Assembly (NCBI GenBank): GCA_944472135.2
Contig: OX235262.1
Span: forward strand, 57,198,440 to 57,262,439
Length of the DNA stretch: 64,000 bases
DNA from: Trichobilharzia regenti
Taxonomy: Eukaryota > Platyhelminthes > Trematoda > Strigeidida > Schistosomatidae
Reading direction: 5' to 3'
Shown here: piece after piece, positions 8,638 to 18,957 of the stretch
Layout: each line of letters starts with the position of its first letter
Numbering within the stretch: the first letter of the stretch is position 1
Notes under the pieces: generated by a model
The model's input: the letters and a program-made list of their open reading frames with translations, nothing else
Told to the model about the DNA's origin: nothing
Database searches by the model: none
Program-made: the position numbers and the translations under genes

Positions 8638-9617
8638 GGGAGGGTGGCGTTAGCTGATCAGTAGATATGGTGGCGGTCACTAAGGTGAATCGCCCCATTC
8701 TGCAGGAACAGCAATACACAAATTAAAGGCTCGAGATATTTCTGATTTTTATGAGGGCTTAGATCTTTATCTTGAAAAAGATAATAATGAACGCCTTGAC
8801 AGATCATGCTTCTACCTCTAAATATATACCATTCGCCCAGCCTATTGTTGAGATGCGACCATGTGGGATCTGCACAGATTTATGGGGCATCTTATAAACT
8901 AACTTGCTGTCCATTGTCGGATCTTTAAATACCACTTCACAATGTCTTATCTCATTCATTTTCCAATAACGTCTTTACTTGATCCTCATTATATCCCATT
9001 AAACCTAACATTTTACAGCTTTTTATTACTCATTATATTCCTACTCTCTGACGGGTACGGTTGTACATTAAATGCACAAAAAGGTATAAAACAAAAACAA
9101 CTGGCACAGCTGAGGATAAATGTATTAAAACCAAAAGTGGACATCATGATAGTACGAGGTACACGTGTAGCGTTATACATTGCAAATGAACGTTGTCAGC
9201 CTAGGGAGTTTATTTTATTAATGCATTTATTAGTGATACTTGCACTTACCCATTTCATTACACTTTATTGATTCACCTCAGCACTTTTACTTTTCTAAAA
9301 ACAGCTTTCAATCCCTTGTAAACGTTGTACTTACCTCAATATTGGTTGGTTATCGTATGCCTACAACCACGGGATGAAAACGAAACGAAGTCGATTTTCC
9401 CGCTCAACCTGGAGGACAACTGTACAATTCAACAACTATACGGCCTAGTTCAGACAATGTGTACTTATATATTTATCAAATATTTAACTGTTGAAACATT
9501 ATTAACTTGTAGACAATCTACGATTTGATATTATATCATACTTGATCGTGCCTGTAAAAATGGCATGCATTTTCATGTAAATTTATATGTTTATATGAGA
9601 ATATACATTATTATTAT
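8638..9617 (+). mobile_element. 980-bp repeat, copy 1, inside BEL-1 pol
   Basis: Starts gggagggtggcg and ends with an (ATT)n tail. The same 980 bp, inverted, is at 17161-18140. The 3' end (cgtgcctgtaaaaatggc...tatgagaatatac) resembles the 3' ends of CR1-type elements at 20069, 58114 and 59600, and a 5'-truncated piece sits at 15812-15868. That is how a non-autonomous LINE-mobilised element would look. It has no coding domain; a 109-aa hydrophobic ORF inside (8942) is broken in copy 2. No clear target duplication is seen here. Confidence 0.75.
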
Positions 9618-10264
9618 CTAGAGTTGCACCTCTAAAGACTGTTTCGATTCCGAGATTAGAACTTACTGCAGCCTTACTAGCTGCGCAGTTATTCACCATC
9701 ATGTGTAAAGAGTTGGATTACTACAAGTATCCCGTAACGTTTTGGACTGATTCGATGTCTGTGATATATTATATAAACAACGAGTCAGCAAGATATGCAT
9801 GTTTTGTAGCTAACAGAGTATCTCAAATTCGTGAACTAACAACTGTTGAGCAGTGGAGGTACGTACCGTCTGGAAAAAGTCCAGCTAATCTAGCCTCACG
9901 AGGAGTTATTGATATGAATGTGGTTAAAAATAAGTGGTGGAAAGGTCCAGAGTTCTTGCTAAGGGATGTTAGTATGTGGCCTCGTAGAGAAGATGAACCA
10001 CCGATAAATGAGTGTGCCTTGGAGTTGAAGACAAGTGTCGGTTTAACATCTACTCAAGAAAGACATTCAGGTTTACATCCGCTTTTTAGGTATTTTTCTT
10101 CTTGGTACAAATTACTGAAAGCTGTTGCGTGGTTGACACGATATGTTACGTATTTAAAGGTCATGCATCTTGCGGGATACGAAAATATGAATGTGGGGCC
10201 TTTGAGAGTCGAAGATATCAGAAATGCAGAGTTAGCGATTTTGAGGGCTGCTCAGTGGGAAGCG
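9618..10264 (+). pseudogene. BEL-1 pol: RNase H remainder and RH-INT linker
   Basis: Continues the interrupted frame with SRVAPLKTVSIPRLELTAALLAAQL, then FWTDSMSVIYYIN, an RNase H acidic motif, and the linker (RYFSSWYKLLKAVAWLTRYVTYLKVMHLAGYENMNVGPLRVEDI). An in-frame TAG at 10265 ends it; integrase follows in the same frame. The linker is the part retained in the gag-only elements. Confidence 0.85.
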
Positions 10265-10267
10265 TAG

Positions 10268-11002
10268 GGTGAGATTGCCAAAGGGAATAGTCCCGATTTC
10301 GCAGATTTCAAGGAGCGGTTCGATAGATTATCTCCGATAGTTTCCGAAGGGATCGCTAGAGTTGGTAGTCATCGACAAATGTTAGAATCGCCGTATGAGG
10401 CCTGTCATACGGCCTTATTACCTTGCTACCATCCAGTCACTGATCTCATTATAAGACACTACCATGTTCTTGAAGGTCATTTGCATTCTTCACAAGTACT
10501 ATCAAGTATTCGATGTAAGTTCTGGATAGTGAAGGGAGGTACTGCTGTCCGTAAAATAATCGATAAGTGCATGGAATTTAAACTCCGAAATGCTGGTCCA
10601 GTACAGCAGATGATGGCACCACTTCCAGCGTGGCTAGCTTCTGAAGGGAATTATCCATTTGAGTACGTTGGGGTGGATTTGTTCGGACCTTTTGTAGTGA
10701 AGAGAGGCAGATCCCTATGTAAAAGATATGGCTGTTTATTCACCTGTTTGAAAATGAGAGCTGTGCATATTGAGATGGTTCATTCGCTAACTACTGATTC
10801 ATTCGTGCTAGCATTACATAGATTTATAAATCGCCGGGGTGTACCGAAGATGATGTTCAGCGACATAGGGACTAATTTTGTTGGCTGTCACGCCGAGCTT
10901 AAAGAGTACTTCGAAGGTCCCCAAACGAGAATTCATGAAGAGTTACTGAAAAGGAACATTGAGTGGCACTTCAACCCATCACATGCCAGCCATAGAGCGG
11001 GC
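10268..11002 (+). pseudogene. BEL-1 integrase, zinc and catalytic domains
   Basis: Same frame as the upstream segment after the TAG. The zinc domain has HYHVLEGHLHSSQ, but the C-x2-C pair reads CMEF: the second Cys is Phe (codon 10577). The core shows the first Asp in YVGVDLFGPF and the second in MMFSDIGTNF, where the usual Asn of SDNGT is Ile. The Glu region is hit by a one-base loss near 11002, after which VWERL-type coding continues in frame 1. Confidence 0.85.
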
Positions 11003-11004
11003 TA

Positions 11005-11547
11005 TGGGAAAGACTTATAGGAATTATCAAGCGTATTTTAAGCTCCATAATTAAAAACCAGAGTTTGAATGACGAAACGCTGGAGACATTTTTTTGTGAA
11101 GCTGAACAAATATTAAATGACCGGCCGTTATCACCTAAGAGGGACGACGTCAAGGATTTTGATGTGTTAACCCCAAACAAATTATTGTTATTGAGAGGCA
11201 ACCCTGGTATAGAGGACTCAAGCGGGGAAGGAATACCTACGATTAGAAGATGGAAACAAGCCAGGCACATGAAAGATATATTTTGGAAAAGATGGTTAAA
11301 GGAGTATGTTCTAACACTGCAAACCAGAGACAAGTGGAAAAAGTTGTGCCGAAACTTAAAGGTTGGTGACATAGTATTAGTAGCAGATAAATGTGCCAAA
11401 GGTAGGTGGCCTTTGGGAGTGGTAGTAAAACTACTCTGTAGTGGTGATGGATTGGTGAGGACGGTTGAGGTGAGAACAAGCTGTGGAATGATGGTGCGAG
11501 ATATTAGAAAACTGTGTCTACTGACAGGTGCCGAGAGTCGAGAGTAG
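11005..11547 (+). pseudogene. BEL-1 integrase C-terminal region (DUF5641-like)
   Basis: Frame 1 continuation of integrase: WERLIGIIKRIL, FFCEAEQILNDRPLS, then the BEL-specific C-terminal domain (LRGNPGIEDSS, LKVGDIVLVADKCAKGRWPLGVVVKL, VEVRTSCGMMVRDIRKLCLL). Stop at 11545. A purine-rich stretch (gagagtaggaggatg) follows and is a candidate polypurine tract. Confidence 0.85.
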
Positions 11548-11569
11548 GAGGATGAAACACCAGACGACC

Positions 11570-11664
11570 TTTATAACTAAGCGTTTCTGAGAAAATTCAA
11601 GCGACAGCGTGAGCCCGAGCGTAGCAAGAGCTGGGCATTGACGGTTTACGAGACGTGGCTGACA
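11570..11664 (+). repeat. BEL-1 3' LTR, truncated to its last ~95 bp
   Basis: Matches only the end of LTR A (from ttataactaagcg to ggctgaca). The first ~260 bp, including promoter and polyadenylation signal, are missing. The downstream gacgt repeat is intact, so the deletion happened after insertion. Confidence 0.85.
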
Positions 11665-11669
11665 GACGT
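11665..11669. repeat. Target site duplication gacgt (right)
   Basis: Pairs with 267-271. Confidence 0.9.
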
Positions 11670-12510
11670 ATCTGCCGAAACAGTCGCACGCGTCTTTGTA
11701 GAAAGATGGATCGCTAACTTTTGATGCCCATCTTCCATTACAACTGATCGCGGGCGGCAATTCGAAAGTGGCTTATTCTTCGCCCTGACTAAAATCATAG
11801 GTTGCATGCGTTTTCGAACAACAGCCTATCATCCTCAAGCTAATGGTATGGTAGAACGTCTACGCAGACAGCTGAAAGCTGGTCTGTCAGCCACAAACAC
11901 CACCCATTGGACTGAATCCCTTCCGTTGGTTCTCCTAGGGATACGAAACGCCTTGAAAACCGATGCTGGTTGTACTAGCGCCGAGCTAGTATATGGCACG
12001 ACACTGTGACTGCCTGGTGAATTAGTTTCTCCCTCGAGCTTCCCATCAGTGGTAGATCACGCTTCATACGTCAGCAGGCTTACAAACGCAATGCGTTCAG
12101 TTAAACCTGCTCCCCTTCGCCCACAGTCCATTGATGTTTTCGTTCATCCGTGTTTGAAAACTTCTTCACATGTATTTGTTCGTCGCGACTCTGTGCGCAG
12201 ACCCCTGGAACCCCCATACGACGGACCTTATAAAGTAATCAAACGTTCTGATAAATTCTTTGTCTTGGACAAAAATGGCCGCGAGGACGCCGTCAGCATT
12301 GACCGTCTGAAACCGGCTTACTTGGAGGGTAATTCTATTAGCATAGAGCTCAACGTACCCCGAAATCCACAAGTAACAGAAGATCGTTTAGACATCGATG
12401 AAGTCACTAGCACAGCGACAGCTACCGAACCTTCTATCGAGCCTCCCAAGAAAACCCGTTCTGGACGCACCGTAAGGTTCCCAGAATATCTGCACACTTA
12501 TTTGACTTAA
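11670..12510 (+). pseudogene. Gypsy integrase, catalytic core remainder and C-terminal region
   Basis: Continues the integrase from 271 in register: SAETVARVFVERWIANF, then TDRGRQFES (second Asp) and [18 protein letters not shown] (catalytic Glu), LRNALKTD-like and the C-terminal SH3-like region (PYDGPYKVIKRSDKFFVLDKNG...VSIDRLKPAY). It ends SGRTVRFPEYLHTYLT, a typical Gypsy pol end. Two in-frame TGA codons (11722 and 12007) break it. Confidence 0.88.
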
Positions 12511-12995
12511 CGAAGTCGTGTGATTCACGCAACTCATTCGTTTGTGGTACTGACTTTTTTTTTGACGCATCAATTTTTTTATATACAATACCACCGAACA
12601 CAAAATTTTTTTTCTCAACAGTTCATGTAACATATACCAAAAAAATTAATTAGATGTATTTTTTTTCGATGTTGTGAACTTAGCATTATTTTACTGTATA
12701 GTATAAATGCACACAATTTTTTTTAACCAAAAAGCTCATTTCGTACATTTTCCTCGACATGGTTCTTAGCGTTCTTGTTTTCTTTTCCAGATGCGACGGG
12801 CACTGGACAGGAAACAAACGAAGCACGGAATCCAACGAACAACAACAAGGGAGCTATGTACAAACACCCTATTAGCATAGGCAGACAAACCAGTAGGCAT
12901 ACGACCAAGCCGCTCGGAAGAATTTTTCACCCGAAAGGGAACCATCGAGTTTTTTTTACTTCCGGCTGGTTCTGTCTTAGGGTCCCCACAACCCA
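12511..12995 (+). other. Gypsy 3' untranslated region
   Basis: T- and A-rich sequence after the integrase stop. A 79-aa frame (12775-13014) runs into the BEL LTR and shows no domain; I see nothing env-like. A minus-strand BEL inserts at 12996. Confidence 0.6.
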
Positions 12996-13336
12996 TGTCA
13001 GTCACGTCTCATAAACCGTCCATGCCCAGCTCTTGCTACGCTTGGGCCCACGCTGTTCCTTGCAGCTTTTCACAAACGCTTACTAATAACGGACGAAAAA
13101 CTAAAAGACAGATTGGCTAATCGTGGAATCTTTATTGTTACACCAACTTATAAAAATAATGATTTACTAGGGTCTGTGAACAAATATTACAATAATAAAT
13201 CACAATATTACTTCTGACGGTTTACTGCTGACCAATGAGACGATGACTGGCTGATGGATGCCTCCGCGAAAATTGGGGAAGTTGGTTTTGAGCAAACAAC
13301 CATGAATTGATCGTTTAATCTTCATCTGCATTGACA
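12996..13336 (-). repeat. BEL-3 3' LTR
   Basis: 341 bp. On the minus strand it starts TGTCAATGCAG and ends GTGACTGACA; AATAAA is present (minus strand). Confidence 0.88.
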
Positions 13337-13373
13337 CCCGCCGGCCCAATAAGGGATCCATCCCTTTTTTCCA

Positions 13374-13604
13374 TCACGACCAATACATGTTGACTTGGAT
13401 GCCATTGCGAGAACCTGGGTCACATGGACAGAGCTGAAATGGAGAGGAAACAGAAAAGCCAACACACCACAAGCATACCCACAGCACAATCTCACACATG
13501 AATGACGACCTCCGCCTTCCAGTTATAGGCATCCTCTTGACACATCCTCTTGCAACACAATCGCCACTTGCTAGAATGACTCTTGCAGAATGCAGTGTGG
13601 CCAT
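13374..13604 (-). CDS. Small conserved hydrophobic ORF of BEL-3 (76 aa)
   Basis: MATLHSARVILASGDCVARGCVKRMP, then RRRSSFMCEIVLWVCLWCVGFSV and the CPCDPGSRNGIQVN end. It is the counterpart of the ORF at 5443, two codons longer, with frame kept across several indels. Hydrophobic centre; function unknown. Confidence 0.4.
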   Translation of the reverse strand: MATLHSARVILASGDCVARGCVKRMPITGRRRSSFMCEIVLWVCLWCVGFSVSSPFQLCPCDPGSRNGIQVNMYWS

Positions 13605-13722
13605 AGCACCACCTCACGATACTCTACGCACATCCTCTCATCTATTCACCACCAATTACCACTGCAATCGCTTGCCGCTCATTCTGCTTCATTTCTAGTA
13701 ACGGTGATGTATGCGAGCCTCA

Positions 13723-13727
13723 GTCGT
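13723..13727. repeat. Target duplication gtcgt (left) of solo LTR
   Basis: Repeated at 14085-14089. Confidence 0.85.
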
Positions 13728-14084
13728 TGTCAATGTAGCTGAAGATTGAACGATCAATTCTTGGTTGTTTGCTTAAAATCAACTTCCCCAATTTTCGCGG
13801 AGGCATCAATAAGACAGTCATCCTCTCATCGGTCGCTGTTCAGAAAGAAGAGTGAAACATCATCAGAAGTAATAGTATGATTTATTATTGTAATATTTGT
13901 TCACAGACCTTAGTTCAATTAAGTTTTTATATGTTGGTGTAACAATAAAGGAATCTCAAGCGGCCAATCGGTGCTTTGGTTTTTCCGTCCGTTATAACTA
14001 AGCGTTTCTGAAAACTTCAAGGAACAGCGTGGGCCCGAGCGTAGCGGATGCTGGGCATTAACGGTTTATGAGACGTGATTGACA
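13728..14084 (+). mobile_element. Solo BEL LTR inserted in BEL-3 tail
   Basis: 357 bp, TGTCAATG...ATTGACA, opposite in orientation to BEL-3, flanked by a perfect 5-bp gtcgt duplication. The equivalent uninterrupted site is in the copy at 48831-52819 (near 49588). The interior was presumably lost by LTR-LTR recombination. Confidence 0.92.
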
Positions 14085-14398
14085 GTCGTCTACACTCCCG
14101 CTCCCCGGCGTGTGGGACCACAGCTAACAATTATCTCCGTATGCATTTCATTCTCAGCAATAGCCTCCCCGGCGTATACGACCCATCTGCTGTCCTTAAC
14201 ATCAACCAATTCATTCACGGATGTAGAAGACAAGAAACAACTTCAGAACTAAGCACGACGAAAATTTTAACAAAATTATGCAATAACAACAAGGTACGAA
14301 AACAACGAGTAAACACAATGAATCCAAAAACACCAATTGATGTGACACAACACACATATATACAAACAGTACACACAAACTCGCTGATCATATCTTGA
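14085..14398 (+). pseudogene. Antisense ORF of BEL-3 tail, 3' part
   Basis: Encodes the segment NNYLRMHFILSNSLPG...CRRQETTSELSTTK...RQRVNTMNPKTPIDVTQHTYIQTVHT. It is nearly identical to part of the 183-aa ORF at 49453. Its 5' part (13590-13727) lies on the other side of the solo LTR. No known domain. Confidence 0.35.
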
Positions 14399-14399
14399 T

Positions 14400-14656
14400 G
14401 GAATTCCTTTGAAGAATTGCAGGACTTACACCTCTAGGCCTACAACCCTACACAGTTTGACGATTGTAAGTTGTGGAATGTCCGGACACAAACAAGATTA
14501 TTCAAGAATTACAATAATTGGAATTCACACAACTATTTAACACAAACATATGTACAATCACTACATCAAATGTTGTGGATTCTGACACGACAAACTACCC
14601 TTGAAGAACTGTAGGACTTACTGCAGTACGCCTACATTCCTTCTCAGGTTGACGCT
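14400..14656 (-). other. BEL-3 tail hairpin repeats (two units)
   Basis: Contains two units equivalent to the BEL-2 tail repeats (cores near 14412-14452 and 14605-14645). The BEL-2 and BEL-5 tails have three, so one unit is lost. The first core keeps TTGTAGG/CCTGCAA pairing on the minus strand. Confidence 0.55.
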
Positions 14657-16674
14657 CTAGGTTGGAAAGTCGTCGCACAGTTCATTTGCAAACTTCCTTC
14701 TATGAGCTATATCCTCAAATCTGAACGGCAACACGCCCATGTCATTGTATCGTAGAATATTGATGACCAACAAACACACGACATATCTCATCAACCAAGT
14801 GTAGAAACAGAGTGATTTACACCAAAGATAATAACATTCAATTAGTAACTTGAAACTAGAAATGCCTTTATTCGTGCAAGTCAATTTAACAATTACTCTC
14901 TCGTTTACACTTGGCTTATCCTCACTAAACTGACCACTGATATTCGTCCTTTCAAACGCACCAATACTATCATAGTCACTGCATAAGGCCCGTGAGTTCA
15001 TGGACGTCCATTCCATTGTGGACGAAAACACCAACGACGACTGAGTGACACAAGGTGATGAACTTAGCAGTGGATCAGAAGCTGTTCTTTTTCGGCTTTC
15101 AGATAGTTGTCTAACTGCAAGATTACCACCATTGCCGTCTTTCACTACTAGTTCGGGTTTAGCACTATCATCTGATGATAGGTGGGCTACACGCTGATCA
15201 ATTACACTGACGGTCTCACAAGTATGCACACCTTCTGGAACTGCATCTGCGTTCAATTCTACTTCACGTTGTAGTTGTGCAGAACCTTTGTTCAACTTAG
15301 CAGTAGTAGGCATTCCCCTCATTTCATCATGATCAACCAAAGACAAATGTGAAGTATCATGATCATTATCATGAATATTCACTTTACCGTCGTCTATCTG
15401 GTCGACTTCATCGTTTTCAAACTCTTTATTAAGAGTAGTAGACGATTAGGGTTCTTCCTCACAAACCCTTACAGGTTCTATACCTACACTCTGACTATTA
15501 ATACCTTGTAAACTTGTGGAGTCAGAACTGCACTCTGAAGCAATAACTCTATTCTGTGACACTCTATTCAACAATGGCTTACCAGTTGTAACTACAGACT
15601 TCTTGACCGCACCGTTATCGTCACACAATTCGGAGTCAGACCTGGATTTCACATTTAGCTTATCACTGAACTTGCTCACTTATTCACAGTTCACTTCTGT
15701 ATGCACCTCTTGCAAACGTGTAAAACACAACCGTGTTTGTCTTGCATCTTGTAACTTATCTGTTAGGGATGACCCACGAAAGTTGTTACATTCACTAGGT
15801 CTATACATGCAATTTCATGTAAATTTATATGTTTATATGAGAATATACATTATTATTATTATATGGATTACTAGACACCATAGAGCCTTCTCGATATCCA
15901 CCTCTCTGAGATCCGTTCGTCATCAATGATTGCATTTTGCTCTCAGACTGCTCTATTCCAGGGGTGAAATGCAATAGACTGGCGAACTTGCTCATAGATT
16001 GATTGACACTATCTTTTACCAGCTTCAGAATATCATCAAACTTTGGCTCGATGCCTTCATCCTCTATACGAGAGCTTATCTTCACCCACTTCCTTTGCAG
16101 TCGAGTAGGTAGGCGTCTCGCTATTACTTCTAGGATAATACTCGAGTTGAGGTCACTCGTGCAGTTCATCAAAATCAATGCGTTCCTGTGAGTCAAAAGA
16201 TTGCCCGAAAACTCAGTGAGTGCCTTGGAGTCATTTTGCAATTGGCCACCATTACCCTTAACAGCCTCGAATAATTTCCCTGCAATCATCGAAGGTCTTC
16301 TAAACCTTTGACGTAATATGCTCATAGCCTCATCGTAGCCCTCTTTTGGCTTCATAAACTTACAGCACTGTATAGATCTTGCAGCATCTCCAGTGCAATA
16401 TCTCATCAAGTACATTAACTTCATTTCATCATTTAATAAAAAACCACTAGACATGATCTCAAACCCCCTTGCAAATTGTAAATAGTCAGCGGGGTTTCCA
16501 TCGAAACACCGAGGTTCAAATTTGGGAGTTTGATGTTCCTATTATCCCTGAACGGCGAAACAGTAACATCAACCATGTCATGTTTAACGTCAGACACATC
16601 GTTACAATTAACAGACAAGTCACCATGGCTTACTTTGCATCCAAGACGCTCTGTCCCTTCTTTGACCCAGTAAT
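14657..16674 (-). pseudogene. BEL-3 gag fusion gene, broken
   Basis: Same plan as 2597-4552: Gag N-terminal region, degenerate knuckle, Ser/Asp-rich linker, pol-derived C-terminus (CYYLWCKSLCFYTWLMRYVV). Lesions: the start ATG is ATT (near 16672), a C-run loss shifts the frame near 16527, a 57-bp insertion lies at 15812-15868, a TAA follows NCE near 15682, and another break lies near 15445. The TAA is shared with the copy at 48831-52819. Confidence 0.8.
15812..15868 (+). mobile_element. 5'-truncated tail of the 980-bp repeat family
   Basis: About 57 bp (ttcatgtaaatttatatg...atacatt then ATT repeats) matches the 3' end of the 980-bp repeat and interrupts gag. A 5'-truncated copy with a microsatellite tail is the mark of target-primed reverse transcription. 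Confidence 0.65.
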
Positions 16675-16817
16675 TGTTGAACTTGAACCAATTCCAAAAA
16701 CGTTTCAGATATTACTTCTTCAAATAAGACTTGACCGGTACCAGGAAAGATGAACGGTGACTATCCAAACTTCACCAACTGTCTGAATCCGCCAGATCTG
16801 TTTCTATCGTCAGAAAC

Positions 16818-17160
16818 TGTCAATCACGTCTCATAAATAGTTACTGCCCAGCTCTCGCTACGCTAGGGCCCACGCTGTTCCTCCCAGCTTTTCACAAACG
16901 CTTAGTAATAATGGACGAAAAACCAAAAGACAGATTGGCTACTCGAGGATTCTTTATTGTAACACCAACATATAAAAAATGTTTCTACTAAGGTCTGTGA
17001 ACAAATATTACAATAATAAATCACAATATTACTTCTGACGGTTTACCGCTGACTTCCTTATGAACAGCGACCGATGAGACGATGACTGGCTGATGGATGC
17101 CTCCGCGAAAATTGGGGAAGTTGGGTATGAGCAAACAACCATGAATTGATCGTTCAATCT
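16818..17160 (-). repeat. BEL-3 5' LTR, main part
   Basis: 343 bp of LTR. The remaining 18 bp (18141-18158) lie beyond a 980-bp insertion; a 3-bp tct duplication flanks it (17158-17160 and 18141-18143). Confidence 0.88.
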
Positions 17161-18140
17161 TAGTAATAATAATGTATATTCTCATATAAACATAAATTTA
17201 CATGAAAATGCATGCCATTTTTACAGGCACGATCAAGTATGATATAATATCAAATCGTAGATTGTCTACAAGTTAATAATGTTTCAACAGTTAAATATTT
17301 GATAAATATATAATTACACATTGTCTGAACTAGGCTGTATAGTTATTGAATTGTACAGTTGTCCTCCAGGTTGAGCGGGAAAATCGACTTCGTTTCGTTT
17401 TCATCCCGTGGTTGTCGGCATACGATAACCAACCAATATTGAGGTAAGTACAACGTTTACAAGGGATTGAAAGCTGTTTTTAGAAAAGTAAAAGTGCTGA
17501 GGTGAATCCTTAAATTGTAATGAAATAGGTAAGTGCAAGTATCATTAATAAATGCATTAATAAAATAAACTCCCTAGGCTGACAACGTTCATTTGCAATG
17601 CATAATTCTACACGTGTACCTCGTACTATCATGATGTCCACTTTTGGTTTTAATACATTTATCCTCAGTTGTGCCATTTGTTTTTGTTTTATACCTTTTT
17701 GTGCATTTAATGTACAACCGTACCCGTCAGAGAGTAGGAATATAATGAGTCATAAAGAGCTGTAAAATGTTAGGTTTAATGGGATATAATGAGGATCAAG
17801 TAAAGACGTTATTGGAAAATGAATGAGATAAGACATTGTGAAGTGGTATTTAAAGATCCGACAATGGACAGCAAGTTAGTTTATAAGATGCCCCATAAAA
17901 CTGTGCACATCCCACATGGTCGCATCTCAACAATAGGCTGGGCGAATGGTATATATTTAGAGGTAGAAGCATGATCTGTCAAGGCGTTCATTATTATCTT
18001 TTTCAAGATAAAGATCTAAGCCCTCATAAAAATCAGAAATATCTCGAGCCTTTAATTTGTGTATTGCTGTTCCTGCAGAATGGGGCGATTCACCTTAGTG
18101 ACCGCCACCATATCTACTGATCAGCTAACGCCACCCTCCC
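17161..18140 (-). mobile_element. 980-bp repeat, copy 2, inside BEL-3 LTR
   Basis: Inverted copy of 8638-9617 with the same length and ends. The hydrophobic ORF of copy 1 has a stop here, which argues against coding. Upper limits for insertion age: younger than BEL-3. Confidence 0.8.
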
Positions 18141-18167
18141 TCTTCAACTGCATTGACAACCCCATTA

Positions 18168-18475
18168 GGGGGGAGTGAGCTGTAGCGGCAAATAATTCCC
18201 CAAAATTATTGACCACAGCAATCACTCATTGGATGCTGACCCACACTGTTTAAGTCGACTTGTTTAGCTGAAGGCTTCCGGTCAAGCATCCCCGCCATTT
18301 GGTACCCCGTCGTGTCACGTGCATGAACACTAGCCAGCTCAGCGCTCGTCTGACGGTTTGTTTTGATCCCGAAATATATTACGTAGTTTGGACGATCAAA
18401 TATTGGCTTTTGTTTTGTCTTTGGTACGCGAGAATAAATAAATTGGAAGTTGCTGAACGAGATATCCGTCAACAT
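18168..18475 (+). repeat. Probable Gypsy polypurine tract and 3' LTR
   Basis: A purine tract (aggggggagtgag) is followed by a TG start (tgtagcggcaaataattcc at 18181) and an AATAAA within gaataaataaatt near 18432. This fits the 3' end of the Gypsy whose integrase is at 1-271 and 11670-12510. The LTR end is uncertain (tcaaca near 18474 is one option), and no second copy is in the window. Confidence 0.5.
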
Positions 18476-18491
18476 CTAAAAACTGATTAAA

Positions 18492-18957
18492 ATGGAGGAA
18501 TTGTTGCAGATGCATAGACTGCGTTTGTTGAATGCAGAACATAGAAGTACTCATGAAAGTCCTGCTAAACTATTCAAATCTCGAATTCTCAGAAAGCATC
18601 TGATATCCACGACTTCTGATGTACATTATTACAAAGGGAATGACTATAGACCTTGTATTGGAATCATACTACAAAAAATGGGAAATCGAAAGTGAAGATA
18701 TTATAAATCGAAGGTCATTCAGATGACAAAAGACGCCTGCATCATGTGAGAATGAATAAAGTAGGTCGTTCCGATGATAATTTTAGTGATTCCGCTACTA
18801 ATCCTTATTTTGTAGATAATTCAGAAATAGGTCCAGATAATACTGATGAAAATAATATCACAGAATCAGTTAGAAGGTCGCTGCTACTTGCAAGCAAACC
18901 GAGACATCGTTATAAATACGCAAGGAGATATTCGACGTGTGGCGGATGTGGTGACTG
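18492..18957 (+). pseudogene. Unidentified coding-like remnant
   Basis: Two frames look coding: 18492-18695 (MEELLQMHRLRLLNAEHRS...YYKGNDYRPCIGIILQKMGN) and about 18706-18957 (IEGHSDDKRRLHHVRMNKVGR...RRYSTCGGCGD). They would join with a frameshift and a stop. Composition is protein-like (charged, low Leu-run content), unlike the transposon frames. I do not recognise the family; a decayed host or retro-copied gene is possible, as is an element-borne ORF next to the Gypsy LTR. Confidence 0.35.

Larger units (their letters stand above)
272..11664 (+). mobile_element. BEL/Pao element BEL-1 (autonomous type, broken, with nested insertions)
   Basis: An LTR element with 5' LTR 272-630, gag 5' part 776-1165, gag 3' part from 6074, and pol segments in the order PR, RT, RH, INT (6564-11547), then a truncated 3' LTR (11570-11664). 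It is flanked by gacgt repeats and sits inside a Gypsy integrase. It is interrupted by a gag-only BEL (1166-6078) and a 980-bp repeat (8638-9617). Lesions: a frameshift near 6560, an in-frame TAG at 10265, a -1 frameshift near 11002, and an integrase HHCC Cys replaced by Phe. It is related to the schistosome BEL elements Sinbad/Saci-1 by domain order; the exact family name is not established. Confidence 0.85.
12996..18158 (-). mobile_element. BEL-3, gag-only BEL element (minus strand)
   Basis: 3' LTR 12996-13336, tail, gag (16674 down to 14657), and 5' LTR 16818-17160 plus 18141-18158. Flanks accca/acccc are a near-perfect 5-bp target duplication in the Gypsy 3' end. The element is itself hit by a plus-strand solo LTR (13728-14084), a 57-bp LINE-type scrap (15812) and a 980-bp repeat in the 5' LTR. 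It has no enzymatic pol domain. Confidence 0.85.

Noticed and set aside
8942..9271. 109-aa hydrophobic ORF in the 980-bp repeat
   Set aside because: Copy 2 has a stop inside it (near 17757) and no domain is visible, so it is not treated as a gene.
12775..13014. Env-like gene in the Gypsy 3' region
   Set aside because: The 79-aa frame has no signal peptide or membrane segment and runs into a BEL LTR.
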